Source: Bacteroidota bacterium (GTDB lineage Bacteria > Bacteroidota > Ignavibacteria > Palsa-1295). From it: a stretch of DNA of 64,000 bases. Each line of letters opens with the position of its first letter. Positions within the stretch are counted from its first letter, which is position 1. Under the pieces are notes generated by a model, which was given only the letters and a program-made list of their open reading frames with translations, was not told the origin of the DNA and did no database searches. The stretch spans positions 579,206-643,205 of the forward strand of contig JAFDZW010000001.1 in NCBI GenBank assembly GCA_018266755.1, written 5' to 3'. Both the position numbers and the translations under genes were made by a program. This document shows, piece by piece, positions 18,309 to 27,742 of this stretch.

Positions 18309-19337
18309 TTATTTCTTCTTGGGCGAAGAAAGGGTTACTTCTTTGTTCTTCGCTGCCGATTGATAAATCGCCTCGACGACTTGCATGCGCATCGTTGCTT
18401 CGTTGCCTGTGGAAACGAGCGGTACGAGCCCGCGGCATGCATTGACGAAATGGCGAAGCTCGTTTTCGTACGACTTCTTATACATCGCAACCTGCGATTC
18501 GGTCTTGGCCGGAGTCAGGTTCACCAGATTTCCCGCGACGTGTTTGAATACACGCAGCGGATTGATGAACGCCGAGCCGTCCTTTCCGAACACGTTGCAG
18601 TAGAAGAAATCGCCCTCGCGGTGGAAGGTCCAGCTGGTTTCGATCGTCAGCGTGACGCCGTCGGCCAGACGAATGAACACCGCTGCCGAATCCTCGACTT
18701 TCTTAGTAAACTGATAGTATGTCGTCGCGCTGACCGTCGCAACCTTCGGGTAATTCAAGAGCCACAGCGCCATATCGAGCATCACGATGCCGAGATCGAT
18801 GAATACGCCACCGCCCGATTTCTCTTTTTGTTGCTGCCACGTCGCTGCCGACGATTGCTGCTTCAACCAGCCGCTTTTGATGTAATACACATTCCCGAGC
18901 TCTTTCGACTCGATGAATGACTTGAGGATCATCGTATCGGGGCGGAAGCGGTTGTTCATGCCCACCATGAGCTTGCGGCCATATTCGTCGGCAACATCCG
19001 CGATGGCCTTCGCTTCTTTGGCCGTACGTGCGATCGGTTTTTCGACGATCACATCTTTGCCGCTCTGGAGTGCGGCGATCGCCGGTGCGGAATGCTGGTC
19101 GGTCGGAGTACAAACATCGACCGCCTGAATCTCGGAACCGAGGCCGGTTGCGAGCAGTGCATCGATCGACTTGAATGTCGAGTGTACGCCATAGCGTTCG
19201 GCAATGGCTTTCGCTTTGCGTTCATCGGGATCGACAATAGCGCAGAGCTCAACGTCTGCCATGCGTTTGAGGATAGGCAAATGCACAATCTGTCCGATAT
19301 TGCCACAGCCGACGAGCGCGAGTTTGAGTTTCTCCAT
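18309..19337 (-). CDS. Gfo/Idh/MocA-family NAD(P)-dependent oxidoreductase
   Basis: 342 residues. The N-terminal Rossmann domain has LALVGCGNIGQIVHLP and an acidic residue after the second strand (ELCAIVDPDERKAKA). The family lysine motif DVIVEKPIARTAKEA is at about residue 95. The C-terminal half is the usual beta-sheet substrate domain, with NNRFRPDT, GGGVFIDLGIVMLDMALWLL and ETSWTFHREGDFFYCNVFG. Members oxidise or reduce sugars, inositol or related polyols, but the substrate is not determinable. It stands alone among lipoprotein genes with no sugar operon nearby. The plus-strand neighbour begins about 100 bases beyond its start. Confidence 0.92.
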   Translation of the reverse strand: MEKLKLALVGCGNIGQIVHLPILKRMADVELCAIVDPDERKAKAIAERYGVHSTFKSIDALLATGLGSEIQAVDVCTPTDQHSAPAIAALQSGKDVIVEKPIARTAKEAKAIADVADEYGRKLMVGMNNRFRPDTMILKSFIESKELGNVYYIKSGWLKQQSSAATWQQQKEKSGGGVFIDLGIVMLDMALWLLNYPKVATVSATTYYQFTKKVEDSAAVFIRLADGVTLTIETSWTFHREGDFFYCNVFGKDGSAFINPLRVFKHVAGNLVNLTPAKTESQVAMYKKSYENELRHFVNACRGLVPLVSTGNEATMRMQVVEAIYQSAAKNKEVTLSSPKKK

Positions 19338-19440
19338 ACGTGCAAAAATACGTGCTTTAGGGTCTTCGCAGATCGAAACGGAATGTTTCGAGCATCCCCA
19401 TGGCGGGATTCTTCAAATAGACGGTTCGGTTACTCAGAGT

Positions 19441-19878
19441 ATGAGATTTCTGGCAGCACTGGCGGTGCTTGCAGTCGTCATCATCGGCTGCGAAAGCGAT
19501 AACCCAAATTATAGCACGTTCACGCGAGTACTCGCTGTGGATTCGTCGCATCTCGGGTATGATTCGTCGGTCAAGGTGATCGTCTTTTCGCCGATCCGTG
19601 CGGATGTTGCGGTTCGCATCGATACGATTGCATCGATGCACGATTCGCTCGTCGTCTATTGCTATTCGCATGCGTTGGTGTACGATTCGCTTCGCTACTT
19701 CATGCGCAAGCCGACGTACACGCTGTTCGATACGCTGCATTTCTATTTCGAAGGCGTGGTCGATAGCCTTGGCGAAGCGCCGAACGATCCGGCATTGCCG
19801 GACCAGTTCCGACTGGACTCCCTGAAGATTTCTCTCCCCTCTGATCGAACCCCCGGCATCCTCACGCAGCCCAAATGA
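19441..19878 (+). CDS. Small hypothetical lipoprotein
   Basis: 145 residues. I start at the ATG at 19441 because it gives a lipoprotein signal (AVLAVVIIGCESD, Cys17), although the frame is open further upstream over the divergent promoter area. The mature part is Asp/Ser/Tyr-rich with repeated DSxxxYDSL-like phrases and no known domain. It is followed after about 57 bases by the Omp28-like gene on the same strand. Confidence 0.65.
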   Translation: MRFLAALAVLAVVIIGCESDNPNYSTFTRVLAVDSSHLGYDSSVKVIVFSPIRADVAVRIDTIASMHDSLVVYCYSHALVYDSLRYFMRKPTYTLFDTLHFYFEGVVDSLGEAPNDPALPDQFRLDSLKISLPSDRTPGILTQPK

Positions 19879-19935
19879 CGGGCAACAAAGCGGTGAGAAT
19901 TGTGTTTTACGCTCGAATCAATCCGTTTCGATTAC

Positions 19936-20958
19936 ATGAAGAAGCTACTATTCCTGATCGTATTATTGTCTGCGAGCGCCAATGTGCGCGCACAGATCCT
20001 CGCTGAAGTCTATCGCAATATCGACTGTGCCAACTGCCGCCAGCCCGATGACGGACTGGAGCAGTTCGTGGCACAGAACCCGAATCTGAAGATCACGACG
20101 GTGTACCTTCATACGGATTTCCCGTCTCCGGTCGATCCGTTCTTCCTTGCCTCGCAGACCGACGTTTCGCATCGATTCTATGACGTGTACCAGCAGAGTT
20201 CGACGCCGCTTGCGGCTATCGACGGCTTTGTCGCCGGGACGTCGTTATCGAGCTGGAAGCAGGTGATCGGTGTTGCTCCTTCGTTGCCGGTCACTGTGAA
20301 CGCCCAGGCAGCCGATACGAACGGAATCATCACCGTACACATGCACATCGAAGGCGGAAGCGGCGTCCAAGTCCGTCCGTACGTGATGCTCCTTGAATCG
20401 AAAATTATTTATGATAACCAGAAGTCGTACGGCAAACTGGACTCATGGGATAATATTTTTCGAGCGATGATCCCCGGCAAAGATGGTGGAGATGCATTTA
20501 CGCTCGGCGGAAGCCATGATGTTACGTACACGTTCGACGTCACCGGCAAAGGATATGCCGAGTCGAACCTCAGCATCGTCGCATTTGTACAGGAGGTCGC
20601 CGCACAACCTTCCCCGAACAACACATCGTATCTGATCGATGGCTTCGGTGTCTCGACGGTCACGATCAACTCTGCGGTCACCCCGCAGACGGAAAACTTG
20701 GTTTCGCTCGGTGCACCGATGCCGAATCCGTCGGCTGCTGCCGTGAGCGTTCCGTTCACCCTTCCAACAGCAGCCACAGTGAAGATCGTGGTGAGTGACG
20801 AACTCGGCCGCGAAGTGGCCACCATTGCAAACGGTACCTATTCAGAAGGAAGCAGTACTGCAGTATTCAACCCGCAGGTGCGTCGTCCGGGCGTGTATGT
20901 CGTAACGATGAGTGCGGACGGAGTGCTTGTTGGGACGAAGAAGATCGTTCTTCAGTAA
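19936..20958 (+). CDS. Omp28-like secreted protein with T9SS C-terminal sorting domain
   Basis: 340 residues from the ATG at 19936, which supplies a signal peptide ending ANVRAQ. The N-terminal part resembles the thioredoxin-like region of Omp28-related proteins: YRNIDCANCRQPDDGLEQFV carries a CxxC pair, followed by VYLHTDFPSPVDPF and a cis-Pro-like STPLAAIDG. A beta-sandwich middle follows. The last 80 residues form a type A sorting domain (LGAPMPNPSAAAVSVPFTLP, VVSDELGREVATI, PGVYVVTMSADGVLVGTKKI). Export through the Sec and type IX systems with surface anchoring is inferred from that domain. No T9SS machinery gene is in the window. Confidence 0.85.
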   Translation: MKKLLFLIVLLSASANVRAQILAEVYRNIDCANCRQPDDGLEQFVAQNPNLKITTVYLHTDFPSPVDPFFLASQTDVSHRFYDVYQQSSTPLAAIDGFVAGTSLSSWKQVIGVAPSLPVTVNAQAADTNGIITVHMHIEGGSGVQVRPYVMLLESKIIYDNQKSYGKLDSWDNIFRAMIPGKDGGDAFTLGGSHDVTYTFDVTGKGYAESNLSIVAFVQEVAAQPSPNNTSYLIDGFGVSTVTINSAVTPQTENLVSLGAPMPNPSAAAVSVPFTLPTAATVKIVVSDELGREVATIANGTYSEGSSTAVFNPQVRRPGVYVVTMSADGVLVGTKKIVLQ

Positions 20959-20987
20959 GAACTCTCTTCACCCTATCGCTGCTCCGT

Positions 20988-22139
20988 ATGGGCATCCTAT
21001 TGCGAGATCTTGTCGCTGCGCTCTCTCGTGCATTCCCGCTGCGAACGGCGGGGTACGAGAAGGATGCCGTCGGTCTGCAAGTTGGCTTCGATCGTAACGC
21101 GGAGCTACGCAAGCTGCTTGTTGCCTACGAAGTGACCGAAGCGGTGATCGACGAAGCCATTGCCGTCGACGCAAACTGTATTCTGGCGTACCATCCGCTT
21201 ATCTTTCCGAACCTGAGCGCGATCACCGATTCGTCGCGTACCGGCAAACTGGTGCGCCGACTGGTTCGAGAGAATATCGCGCTCTATGTTCTGCACACGG
21301 CCTTCGACGCGAATATTTCGTTCGGTACGAGTACACTGATGGCACAGGCGCTCGGCCTGCAATCTCTCAGGCCACTTGCGCCGCTGGAAGGGAAGCTCGA
21401 GAAGCTCGTGGTGTTCGTCCCCACGACCGAGGCCGAGAAGGTCCGTCAGGCGATGTGGGCAGCCGGAGCGGGGAACATCGGTAACTACGACGAGTGCTCG
21501 TTCGCTGTCGAGGGGGTAGGGACGTTTCGCGGAAACGATCTTTCGAACCCCGTCATCGGCACCCCGAATGTTCGTGAGAGCGTAAGTGAGACCCGCATCG
21601 AGGTCATCGTGGAAAAATGGAGAAGTGCGGCTGTGATCCGGGCAATGATCCAAGCGCATCCGTACGAAGAGGTTGCATTTGACCTGTATCCGCTCGCGAA
21701 CGGCCACCCGACTTATGGAATGGGGAGTGTCGGCGAATTGCCACAACCGCTTGAACCGGATGCGTTTCTGCGGACCGTCTCACGGGTATTCAAGACCCCT
21801 TCGCTACGCTATAGCACGGTAACAAAGCCTACGGTGAGGCGTATCGCCCTCTTGGGCGGGGCAGGAATGGACTACTATCGCGCGGCGCTTTCGGCCGATG
21901 CGGATGTATTTGTAACCGGCGACGTGCGCTATCATGACTTCTACCGTGCAGAGCACGACGGTATGTTACTGGTCGATGCAGGGCATGCAGAGACCGAACG
22001 GTGGGTAGTCGCTGGAATGCGGAATGCCCTCGCCAGTGTTGAGTTATTCGTAGATTTGCACCCGGATGTACACGACTCCTTCATCGTGGAGTCTCGCATT
22101 GTGCCGAATGCGGTTCAGTATCATCTCGAACAAGCCTGA
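20988..22139 (+). CDS. Nif3-like dinuclear metal centre protein
   Basis: 383 residues, the long form with an inserted PII-like domain between the two halves (about 130-260), as in YqfO-type members. Metal-ligand signatures are present: LAYHPLIFPNLSAI, VLHTAFDANISFG and, near the C-terminus, FVTGDVRYHDFYRAE and DAGHAETERW. Family members bind two metal ions and form ring-shaped hexamers. Older annotations call them GTP cyclohydrolase I type 2, but the cellular role is unsettled. The zinc-ribbon gene follows 8 bases later and rnpB after that, an arrangement also known from other phyla. Confidence 0.93.
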   Translation: MGILLRDLVAALSRAFPLRTAGYEKDAVGLQVGFDRNAELRKLLVAYEVTEAVIDEAIAVDANCILAYHPLIFPNLSAITDSSRTGKLVRRLVRENIALYVLHTAFDANISFGTSTLMAQALGLQSLRPLAPLEGKLEKLVVFVPTTEAEKVRQAMWAAGAGNIGNYDECSFAVEGVGTFRGNDLSNPVIGTPNVRESVSETRIEVIVEKWRSAAVIRAMIQAHPYEEVAFDLYPLANGHPTYGMGSVGELPQPLEPDAFLRTVSRVFKTPSLRYSTVTKPTVRRIALLGGAGMDYYRAALSADADVFVTGDVRYHDFYRAEHDGMLLVDAGHAETERWVVAGMRNALASVELFVDLHPDVHDSFIVESRIVPNAVQYHLEQA

Positions 22140-22147
22140 ATAAAATT

Positions 22148-22918
22148 GTGAGCGAAAATTTAGTCGGATTATATCAGCTACAGAAGATCGACAGCGAACT
22201 TGACGACCTCATCGCCAGCCGAGGCGAGCTACCACTTCGTGTCGACGAGTTGCGCGAGGCCCTGCTCGAACGCGAGAATATCCTTTCCGATATCGAGCGG
22301 TTCATCCATGAGCGCGAAGCACAGCTTCGTGCCATCGAGTCGGATACGTCCGAATACCGCGAGAAGCTCGAGAAGTACAAGAGCCAGCAGTTCGACGTCA
22401 AGACGACGCGCGAATACGATGCGATCACCTTCCAGATCGAAGATGCGACACGCCGGCTGAACGAAGGCGCGGAAATGATCGGTCGTCTCGGGGTCGAACT
22501 CGAGAACGCCAGCCGCGATGCCGATGCTGCCCGTGCCGATGTATCGTCTCTCAAGGATGAGTTCGACGAATCCAAGCGCCTCCTCGACGAGATGCTTGCC
22601 GAAACTGCCGAAGAAGAAAAGCAGCTTCTGGCCAAGCGCAGCGATGCCGCGAAGAAGATTGACAGTGGTTTTCTGTCAATCTATGAGCGTATTCGTCCGG
22701 CAAAGAACGGCTTGGCGGTGGTGCCTGTGAAGAGTGGTGTGTGCGGTGGCTGTTTCAACGCCATTCCGCGCCAGTTGGTACTCGAACTCAATCGCGGCAA
22801 CAAGCATACGGTCTGCGAGTATTGCGGCCGCATCGTAGTCGGCGAACCCGTCGCTGTCGCTGTCGATGGCGAACCCCAGCCGGTTAACCACGATGTTGAC
22901 GAAGAAGGGGAAGAGTGA
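22148..22918 (+). CDS. Coiled-coil protein with C4-type zinc ribbon (DUF164 family)
   Basis: 256 residues from a GTG start 8 bases after the Nif3 gene. The first 190 residues form a long antiparallel coiled coil rich in Glu, Arg and Leu. The C-terminal zinc ribbon carries two CxxC pairs (GVCGGCFNAIPRQ and TVCEYCGRIVV). In some bacteria this family has been linked to nucleic-acid or flagellar and secretion functions, but no general role is accepted. The steady linkage with a Nif3 gene suggests a shared function. The tail is acidic. Confidence 0.9.
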   Translation: MSENLVGLYQLQKIDSELDDLIASRGELPLRVDELREALLERENILSDIERFIHEREAQLRAIESDTSEYREKLEKYKSQQFDVKTTREYDAITFQIEDATRRLNEGAEMIGRLGVELENASRDADAARADVSSLKDEFDESKRLLDEMLAETAEEEKQLLAKRSDAAKKIDSGFLSIYERIRPAKNGLAVVPVKSGVCGGCFNAIPRQLVLELNRGNKHTVCEYCGRIVVGEPVAVAVDGEPQPVNHDVDEEGEE

Positions 22919-22932
22919 TTTAGAATATAAAA

Positions 22933-22993
22933 GAATGTAAAATGTAAAATTGAAGAGTGCACGTAGGAGAGCCTAATTTTACATTTTACATTC
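22933..22993. repeat. Perfect 19-bp inverted repeat upstream of rnpB
   Basis: GAATGTAAAATGTAAAATT (22933-22951) is repeated in exact reverse complement at 22975-22993 with a 23-base spacer. It lies 15 bases after the zinc-ribbon gene stop and 11 bases before the 5' end of RNase P RNA. It could act as a terminator for the upstream gene or as a processing or promoter-linked structure. The tandem AATGTAAA half-units inside each arm are unusual. Confidence 0.85.
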
Positions 22994-23003
22994 GACAAAG
23001 ATT

Positions 23004-23386
<383 letters not shown>

Positions 23387-23400
23387 GAGTTTTCGAAGAA

Positions 23401-23489
23401 CGAAGTGTGAATCGTTGAATCTTGCCGTCTGCTTGGTCGTAGTAAGTCCACGATCGTTATGCAATTTACCATATTGACTTCACACTTCG
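23401..23489. repeat. Inverted repeat between rnpB and the MFS gene
   Basis: CGAAGTGTGAA (23401-23411) is matched by TTCACACTTCG (23479-23489) with a 67-base spacer. The right arm ends one base before the GTG start codon of the next gene. Confidence 0.6.
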
Positions 23490-23490
23490 A

Positions 23491-24747
23491 GTGAGCCGCC
23501 ACGACCCATACGCCGTCCTTCGCATCCGCGATTTCCGATTCTTTATCTACGCACGACTCGCCATGACGATCGCCTTCCAAATGGAAGAGGTCATTCTGGG
23601 ATGGCAGATTTTCGCGTTAACGAAAGACCCGCTTTCGCTCGGGTTTATCGGCCTCGTTGCTGCGTTACCCGCACTCATGGTGTCGTTGTATGCCGGGCAC
23701 TTATCCGATGTCAAGAATCGCCGGACAATCGCACTGATCTGTCTCGTTGTCTTTACGATTTGCGGCGTATCCCTCTGGATGCTTTCGAGCAATATTCAGT
23801 CGGTGTACAAAGCGGCGGGCGTGATGCCGTTCTATACGGTTTTACTCGTTTCGGGTTTTGCGTCCGGATTTTTTAGCCCGGCCATCATCTCCTTCGGGGT
23901 GCAGCTTGTTCCGAGCGAGCTGTATGCGAATGCCTCGGCATGGAGAAGCTCGACATGGCAAACCGGCGCCATTGCAGGCCCAGCCATCGGCGGACTGCTC
24001 TACGGATTCGTCGGCGCAAACGGGGGATTCGCGGTGGTGACTGTTTTGATGTTCTTCTCGCTCGTGTGGATCGCGCTGATCCCGAGCAGAGGCATTCCGA
24101 ATGAGAACAAGCAGGAAGGCATTGTCGAAAGCCTCAAAGCCGGAATTGCCTTCGTTTTCAAGAATCAAGTCATCGTCGGGGCACTTTCGCTCGATCTTTT
24201 CGCCGTGCTCTTCGGTGGTGCCGTGGCGATGCTGCCGGTTTATGCGAGCGATATTCTGAAGATCGGGCCCGAGGGGCTCGGGATCCTGCGAGCAGCACCT
24301 TCCGTCGGTGCTGTGATCGTGGCGCTCTGGATGGCACATCGGCCGCTCTCGGGCGAGATCGGCAAGAAGCTCTTTGCCGTCGTGCTTGCGTTCGGCCTCA
24401 CGATCATCGTCTTCGGCATTTCGAAGAACGTCTATCTTTCCCTTGCCATGCTCGCGCTCGGCGGCGCATTCGATTCCGTCAGCGTGATCATCCGCTCGAC
24501 GCTCCTGCAGCTATCGACCCCGAACGAAATGCGCGGCCGTGTCGAAGCGGTCAATATGATGTTTATCGGTTCGTCCAACGAGATCGGCGCCTTCGAGTCG
24601 GGCGTCGCAGCGAAAATCATGGGCATCGTTCCGAGTGTCGTCTTTGGGGGATGTATGACACTCGTTTCCGTGTTTACCACCGCACGACTGACGCCGATCC
24701 TACGAAAACTGCGCTACGAAGACTTAGTGGCGTCAGATAAATCGTAG
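23491..24747 (+). CDS. Major facilitator superfamily exporter (MFS_3/EntS-like)
   Basis: 418 residues with about ten to twelve hydrophobic segments. Typical features of this subgroup are the N-terminal LRIRDFRFFIYARLAMTIA, the loop 2-3 motif AGHLSDVKNRRTIAL (GxLaDrxxrR type), and a pseudo-symmetric second half beginning near QVIVGALSLDLFAV and containing STPNEMRGRVEAVN. Members export siderophores, drugs or are of unknown substrate; no siderophore genes are nearby. The start is a GTG immediately after an inverted repeat downstream of rnpB. Confidence 0.9.
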   Translation: MSRHDPYAVLRIRDFRFFIYARLAMTIAFQMEEVILGWQIFALTKDPLSLGFIGLVAALPALMVSLYAGHLSDVKNRRTIALICLVVFTICGVSLWMLSSNIQSVYKAAGVMPFYTVLLVSGFASGFFSPAIISFGVQLVPSELYANASAWRSSTWQTGAIAGPAIGGLLYGFVGANGGFAVVTVLMFFSLVWIALIPSRGIPNENKQEGIVESLKAGIAFVFKNQVIVGALSLDLFAVLFGGAVAMLPVYASDILKIGPEGLGILRAAPSVGAVIVALWMAHRPLSGEIGKKLFAVVLAFGLTIIVFGISKNVYLSLAMLALGGAFDSVSVIIRSTLLQLSTPNEMRGRVEAVNMMFIGSSNEIGAFESGVAAKIMGIVPSVVFGGCMTLVSVFTTARLTPILRKLRYEDLVASDKS

Positions 24748-24847
24748 GAGCGACGCATGCGTCGCCCGTCTTCGCGGCGAGCGTTCGCTGAAGGAATCGT
24801 ACCACCTAAATCGCGGTCGAGTCATGCCTCGACCCTTCGAGAGCGCG

Positions 24848-25159
24848 ATGACGAGAATCGAAAAATTGCAGGAGTTTCTCAAGGCCGATCCGAACGATAG
24901 CTTCACCCGTTATGCGATCGGCTTGGAGTATCGCAGTATGAAAGACTATCCGTCGGCCATTGCGGAGCTCGATGCATTGCGTACCGACGATCCGACGTAT
25001 TTGCCTACGTACTATCAACTCGCCGAGTGTTATCACGAAGCGGGGCAGACCGATCAGGCGGTTGCATGCTTCAAACAAGGCATCGAGGTCGCTCGCGCCG
25101 CAGGCGATACTCATACTGCATCCGAGCTCCAACTGGCACTCGATATGATCGAAGACTAA
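24848..25159 (+). CDS. Small tetratricopeptide-repeat protein
   Basis: 103 residues from the ATG at 24848; an ATG at 24824 in the same frame adds eight residues. There are two to three TPR units: SFTRYAIGLEYRSMKDYPSA, then TYYQLAECYHEAGQTDQAVA, then a capping helix. It has no signal peptide, so it is probably a cytosolic protein-protein interaction module. It lies about 60 bases ahead of pyrE and could share its transcript. Function unknown. Confidence 0.82.
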   Translation: MTRIEKLQEFLKADPNDSFTRYAIGLEYRSMKDYPSAIAELDALRTDDPTYLPTYYQLAECYHEAGQTDQAVACFKQGIEVARAAGDTHTASELQLALDMIED

Positions 25160-25216
25160 TTGCAACTCCGGTCGGCAGACAGAATTACACAATAACACTC
25201 ACAATTCTCTAATCCA

Positions 25217-25870
25217 ATGTCGCTTCGCAACAAAGCCGTCGAGTTCTTCATCAAGCAGGATGTTCTTCAATTCGGAGACTTTACGCTCAAGAGCGGACGC
25301 AAGTCGCCCTATTTCTTCAACACCGGACGGTTGTGTTCCGGACACCAACTTGCAGAGCTCGGCAAACTCTATGCCGATCTGATCGCCGGCGGCGAGACGT
25401 TTTTCGATGCGAATGTGATCTTCGGCTCGGCCTATAAAGGCATCCCCATCTCGGTCGCAACGACGATCGCACTCGCCGAGCATTTCAAGAAGCCGGATCT
25501 TCGTGCTGTCAGCGACCGCAAAGAAGCCAAAACGCATGGCGATACTTCTGCATTCCTCGGGGTGCTCAATCCCGGCGATCATGTCGTCATCGTTGACGAT
25601 GTGATCACGACTGGTGGGACCAAGTACGAGTCCATCGAAAAGCTCACCGCGCTGGATTGTAAAGTACTGGGGGTTGTCATCGCATTCGATCGCATGGAGC
25701 CGGTCTCGAATTCCGGACTCAGCGCGCTCGAAGAGTTCGAGAAGACAAGCGGCTTGCCCGTTCTACCACTATGCACTATTGAAGACGTGATTGCCGTGAA
25801 GCCCGACTTTGCACCGAAATACCATGAGTACCGTAAGCGGGTGGAAGCGGAAATCATGAATAAGGCCTAA
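25217..25870 (+). CDS. pyrE: Orotate phosphoribosyltransferase
   Basis: Joins orotate and PRPP to make orotidine 5'-phosphate in pyrimidine synthesis. The 217-residue length is normal. Substrate and PRPP sites are visible: FTLKSGRKSPYFFNTG, IFGSAYKGIPISVATTIAL, the flexible catalytic loop DRKEAKTHGD, and the PRPP-binding motif HVVIVDDVITTGGTKYES. No other pyr gene is adjacent, so the pathway is dispersed. Confidence 0.96.
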   Translation: MSLRNKAVEFFIKQDVLQFGDFTLKSGRKSPYFFNTGRLCSGHQLAELGKLYADLIAGGETFFDANVIFGSAYKGIPISVATTIALAEHFKKPDLRAVSDRKEAKTHGDTSAFLGVLNPGDHVVIVDDVITTGGTKYESIEKLTALDCKVLGVVIAFDRMEPVSNSGLSALEEFEKTSGLPVLPLCTIEDVIAVKPDFAPKYHEYRKRVEAEIMNKA

Positions 25871-25878
25871 CACTCAAT

Positions 25879-25992
25879 GTCATTGCGAGGAAGCGCGTTA
25901 GCGCAACGAAGCAATCTAAGACCTTGACAATAGGACGGTCCCTATGTTCTTAGATTGCTTCGTCGTCCGCTCCACGGACTCCTCGCAATGAC
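25879..25992. repeat. Palindromic intergenic repeat, family 2
   Basis: The outer arms GTCATTGCGAGG/CCTCGCAATGAC pair perfectly, and a second inner pair CGAAGCAATCTAAG/CTTAGATTGCTTCG pairs as well, giving a long cruciform-like element between pyrE and mnmA. A diverged relative is at 4629-4744. Confidence 0.88.
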
Positions 25993-26061
25993 AATGGTAT
26001 TGGCAGAGTTGCTGCTCCCCTCTCCGAACGCCCCCAGCACCCTCCTTGTTCTTTACCCTGT

Positions 26062-27153
26062 ATGGCACGTGTATTGCTCGGAATGAGCGGTGGGCTTGAT
26101 TCGTCCGTAGCGGCATTGCTTCTGCAGCAGCTGGGGCATGAGGTGATCGGGATGACGATCAAGACCTATAGTTATGACGACGTCGCAGGAAGCAATCCGG
26201 CGAACGATACCTCGTGCTGTTCGCTCGACGGGATCAACGATGCTCGTTCCGTTGCGATGATGCTTGGTATCCCGCATTATGTTACCGATCTCACCCGCGA
26301 ATTCGGTCATGAGATCATCGACTATTTCAAAGACACGTACCTCGACGGCAAGACGCCGAACCCTTGTGTGAAGTGTAACCGCGAGATCAAGTGGGGAGCA
26401 ATGCTCAAGAAAGCCGATGCACTCGGCTGCGAGTATATCTCGACCGGGCATTACGTGCATCTTCGTGGGGAGCACGGACGGATGGTACTCTCTCGCTCGC
26501 GTGACATATTGAAAGATCAGAGCTATGCGCTCTGGGCTGTGCGTGAGGAGCACTTACACCGTACGCTGTTTCCGCTTTCCGGCTATACAAAAACGGAGAT
26601 CCGCGAGATCGCGCGTGCGAACAATCTTCCGGTTGCCGGCAAGCGCGAGAGTTATGAGATCTGTTTCGTCAGCGACAACGACTATCGCCGCTTCCTTAGA
26701 GACAACGTTCCGAATATCGAGGAACAGGCTCCGCACGGGACGTTCGTCCTTCACGGCGAGGTTGTCGGCGAGCATGACGGCGTTCCGTTCTATACGATCG
26801 GCCAGCGCAAAGGTCTTGGCCTGAGCATTCCGTCACATCCCGAGCCGCTCTATGTAACGGGGCTAGACGTCCTGAACAACATCGTCGAGCTCGGAGACGA
26901 TGAAGAACTATTAACGAAACAACTCACGGCCCATTCGGTAAATCTTATTAAGTACGCCGCACTTCCCGAAGGTGGGATGCGAGTGATGGCGAAGATCCGA
27001 TACAAAGACGACGGAGCGATGGCCTCGGTATATCCCATCGGCAGCGATCGTATCCGTGTCGAATTTGACGAAGATCGCCGCGCCATCACGCCGGGACAAT
27101 CCGTCGTGCTGTATGAAGGCGACGACGTTGTCGGCGGTGCGATCATCGAATAA
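26062..27153 (+). CDS. mnmA: tRNA-specific 2-thiouridylase MnmA
   Basis: Adds sulfur to U34 of Lys, Glu and Gln tRNAs using ATP and a sulfur relay. The 363-residue protein has the PP-loop LLGMSGGLDSSVAALLL at the start, the first catalytic cysteine in GKTPNPCVKCNREIKWG, and the second in SYEICFVSDNDYRRFL. Other MnmA features are STGHYVHL, SRDILKDQSYALW and YTIGQRKGLGLS. The C-terminal barrel includes VRVEFDEDRRAITPGQSVVLYEGD-type sequence. It follows a palindromic repeat and is not in an obvious operon. Confidence 0.96.
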   Translation: MARVLLGMSGGLDSSVAALLLQQLGHEVIGMTIKTYSYDDVAGSNPANDTSCCSLDGINDARSVAMMLGIPHYVTDLTREFGHEIIDYFKDTYLDGKTPNPCVKCNREIKWGAMLKKADALGCEYISTGHYVHLRGEHGRMVLSRSRDILKDQSYALWAVREEHLHRTLFPLSGYTKTEIREIARANNLPVAGKRESYEICFVSDNDYRRFLRDNVPNIEEQAPHGTFVLHGEVVGEHDGVPFYTIGQRKGLGLSIPSHPEPLYVTGLDVLNNIVELGDDEELLTKQLTAHSVNLIKYAALPEGGMRVMAKIRYKDDGAMASVYPIGSDRIRVEFDEDRRAITPGQSVVLYEGDDVVGGAIIE

Positions 27154-27180
27154 TGTGCAGCTGAATTTCCATCGTACCAT

Positions 27181-27696
27181 ATGCGTAAGTATTCCGTAGT
27201 ATTTCTCGTCCTGCTCATAGTCTCCCCGCTTGTCTTCATCGGCTGTCCGAATGGGCTCGAACCGCTCTTGCCGCTCGAAAGCCACGAAGTCCGGGCAACT
27301 ATCGCCGATTATGGCCAATTCGATTCGAAGGATGCGACCGGCGCGTTGCAGGACGGCAATTATATTCTCAAAGCGCCGATCCTCGGCACGTCTGGAAGCG
27401 ATACAATGGTGATTACGCTCCTGATTCCAGCGAAAACACAGACGCCGTACACCGTCGATGTCGCGAGCGACCCTGCGGCAGTCATCGACTACTGTGTGCA
27501 GCAATCGCTCGGCACGTGCATCGACTACGATGCGCGTCAAGGGTTGGGTTCGGGGTCAATTACGGTCAATAGCGTGACGAGCGGTACAAGCGGACAGATT
27601 GTCGAGGGAACCTTCAGCGGCACGCTCGTCGCCAACAACGGCAGCGGCGACAAGAAGTACATCACCAATGGTGAATTCAAAGTAGTGGTGAACTAG
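27181..27696 (+). CDS. Hypothetical lipoprotein
   Basis: 171 residues. The signal has a lipobox (PLVFIGCPNG, Cys22). The mature part looks like a small beta-sandwich (ATIADYGQFDS, MVITLLIPAKTQTPYTVDVA, GSITVNSVTSGTSGQIVEGT, KYITNGEFKVVV), similar in type to periplasmic DUF-type lipoproteins of Bacteroidota in which a strand-rich domain ends with a GxFxV strand. No function can be given. It sits between mnmA and the carboxylase gene. Confidence 0.75.
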   Translation: MRKYSVVFLVLLIVSPLVFIGCPNGLEPLLPLESHEVRATIADYGQFDSKDATGALQDGNYILKAPILGTSGSDTMVITLLIPAKTQTPYTVDVASDPAAVIDYCVQQSLGTCIDYDARQGLGSGSITVNSVTSGTSGQIVEGTFSGTLVANNGSGDKKYITNGEFKVVVN

Positions 27697-27742
27697 CGAC
27701 CACAGTTTGCGTTTGGTATTGCCTCAAACGTAAGCTTTTATC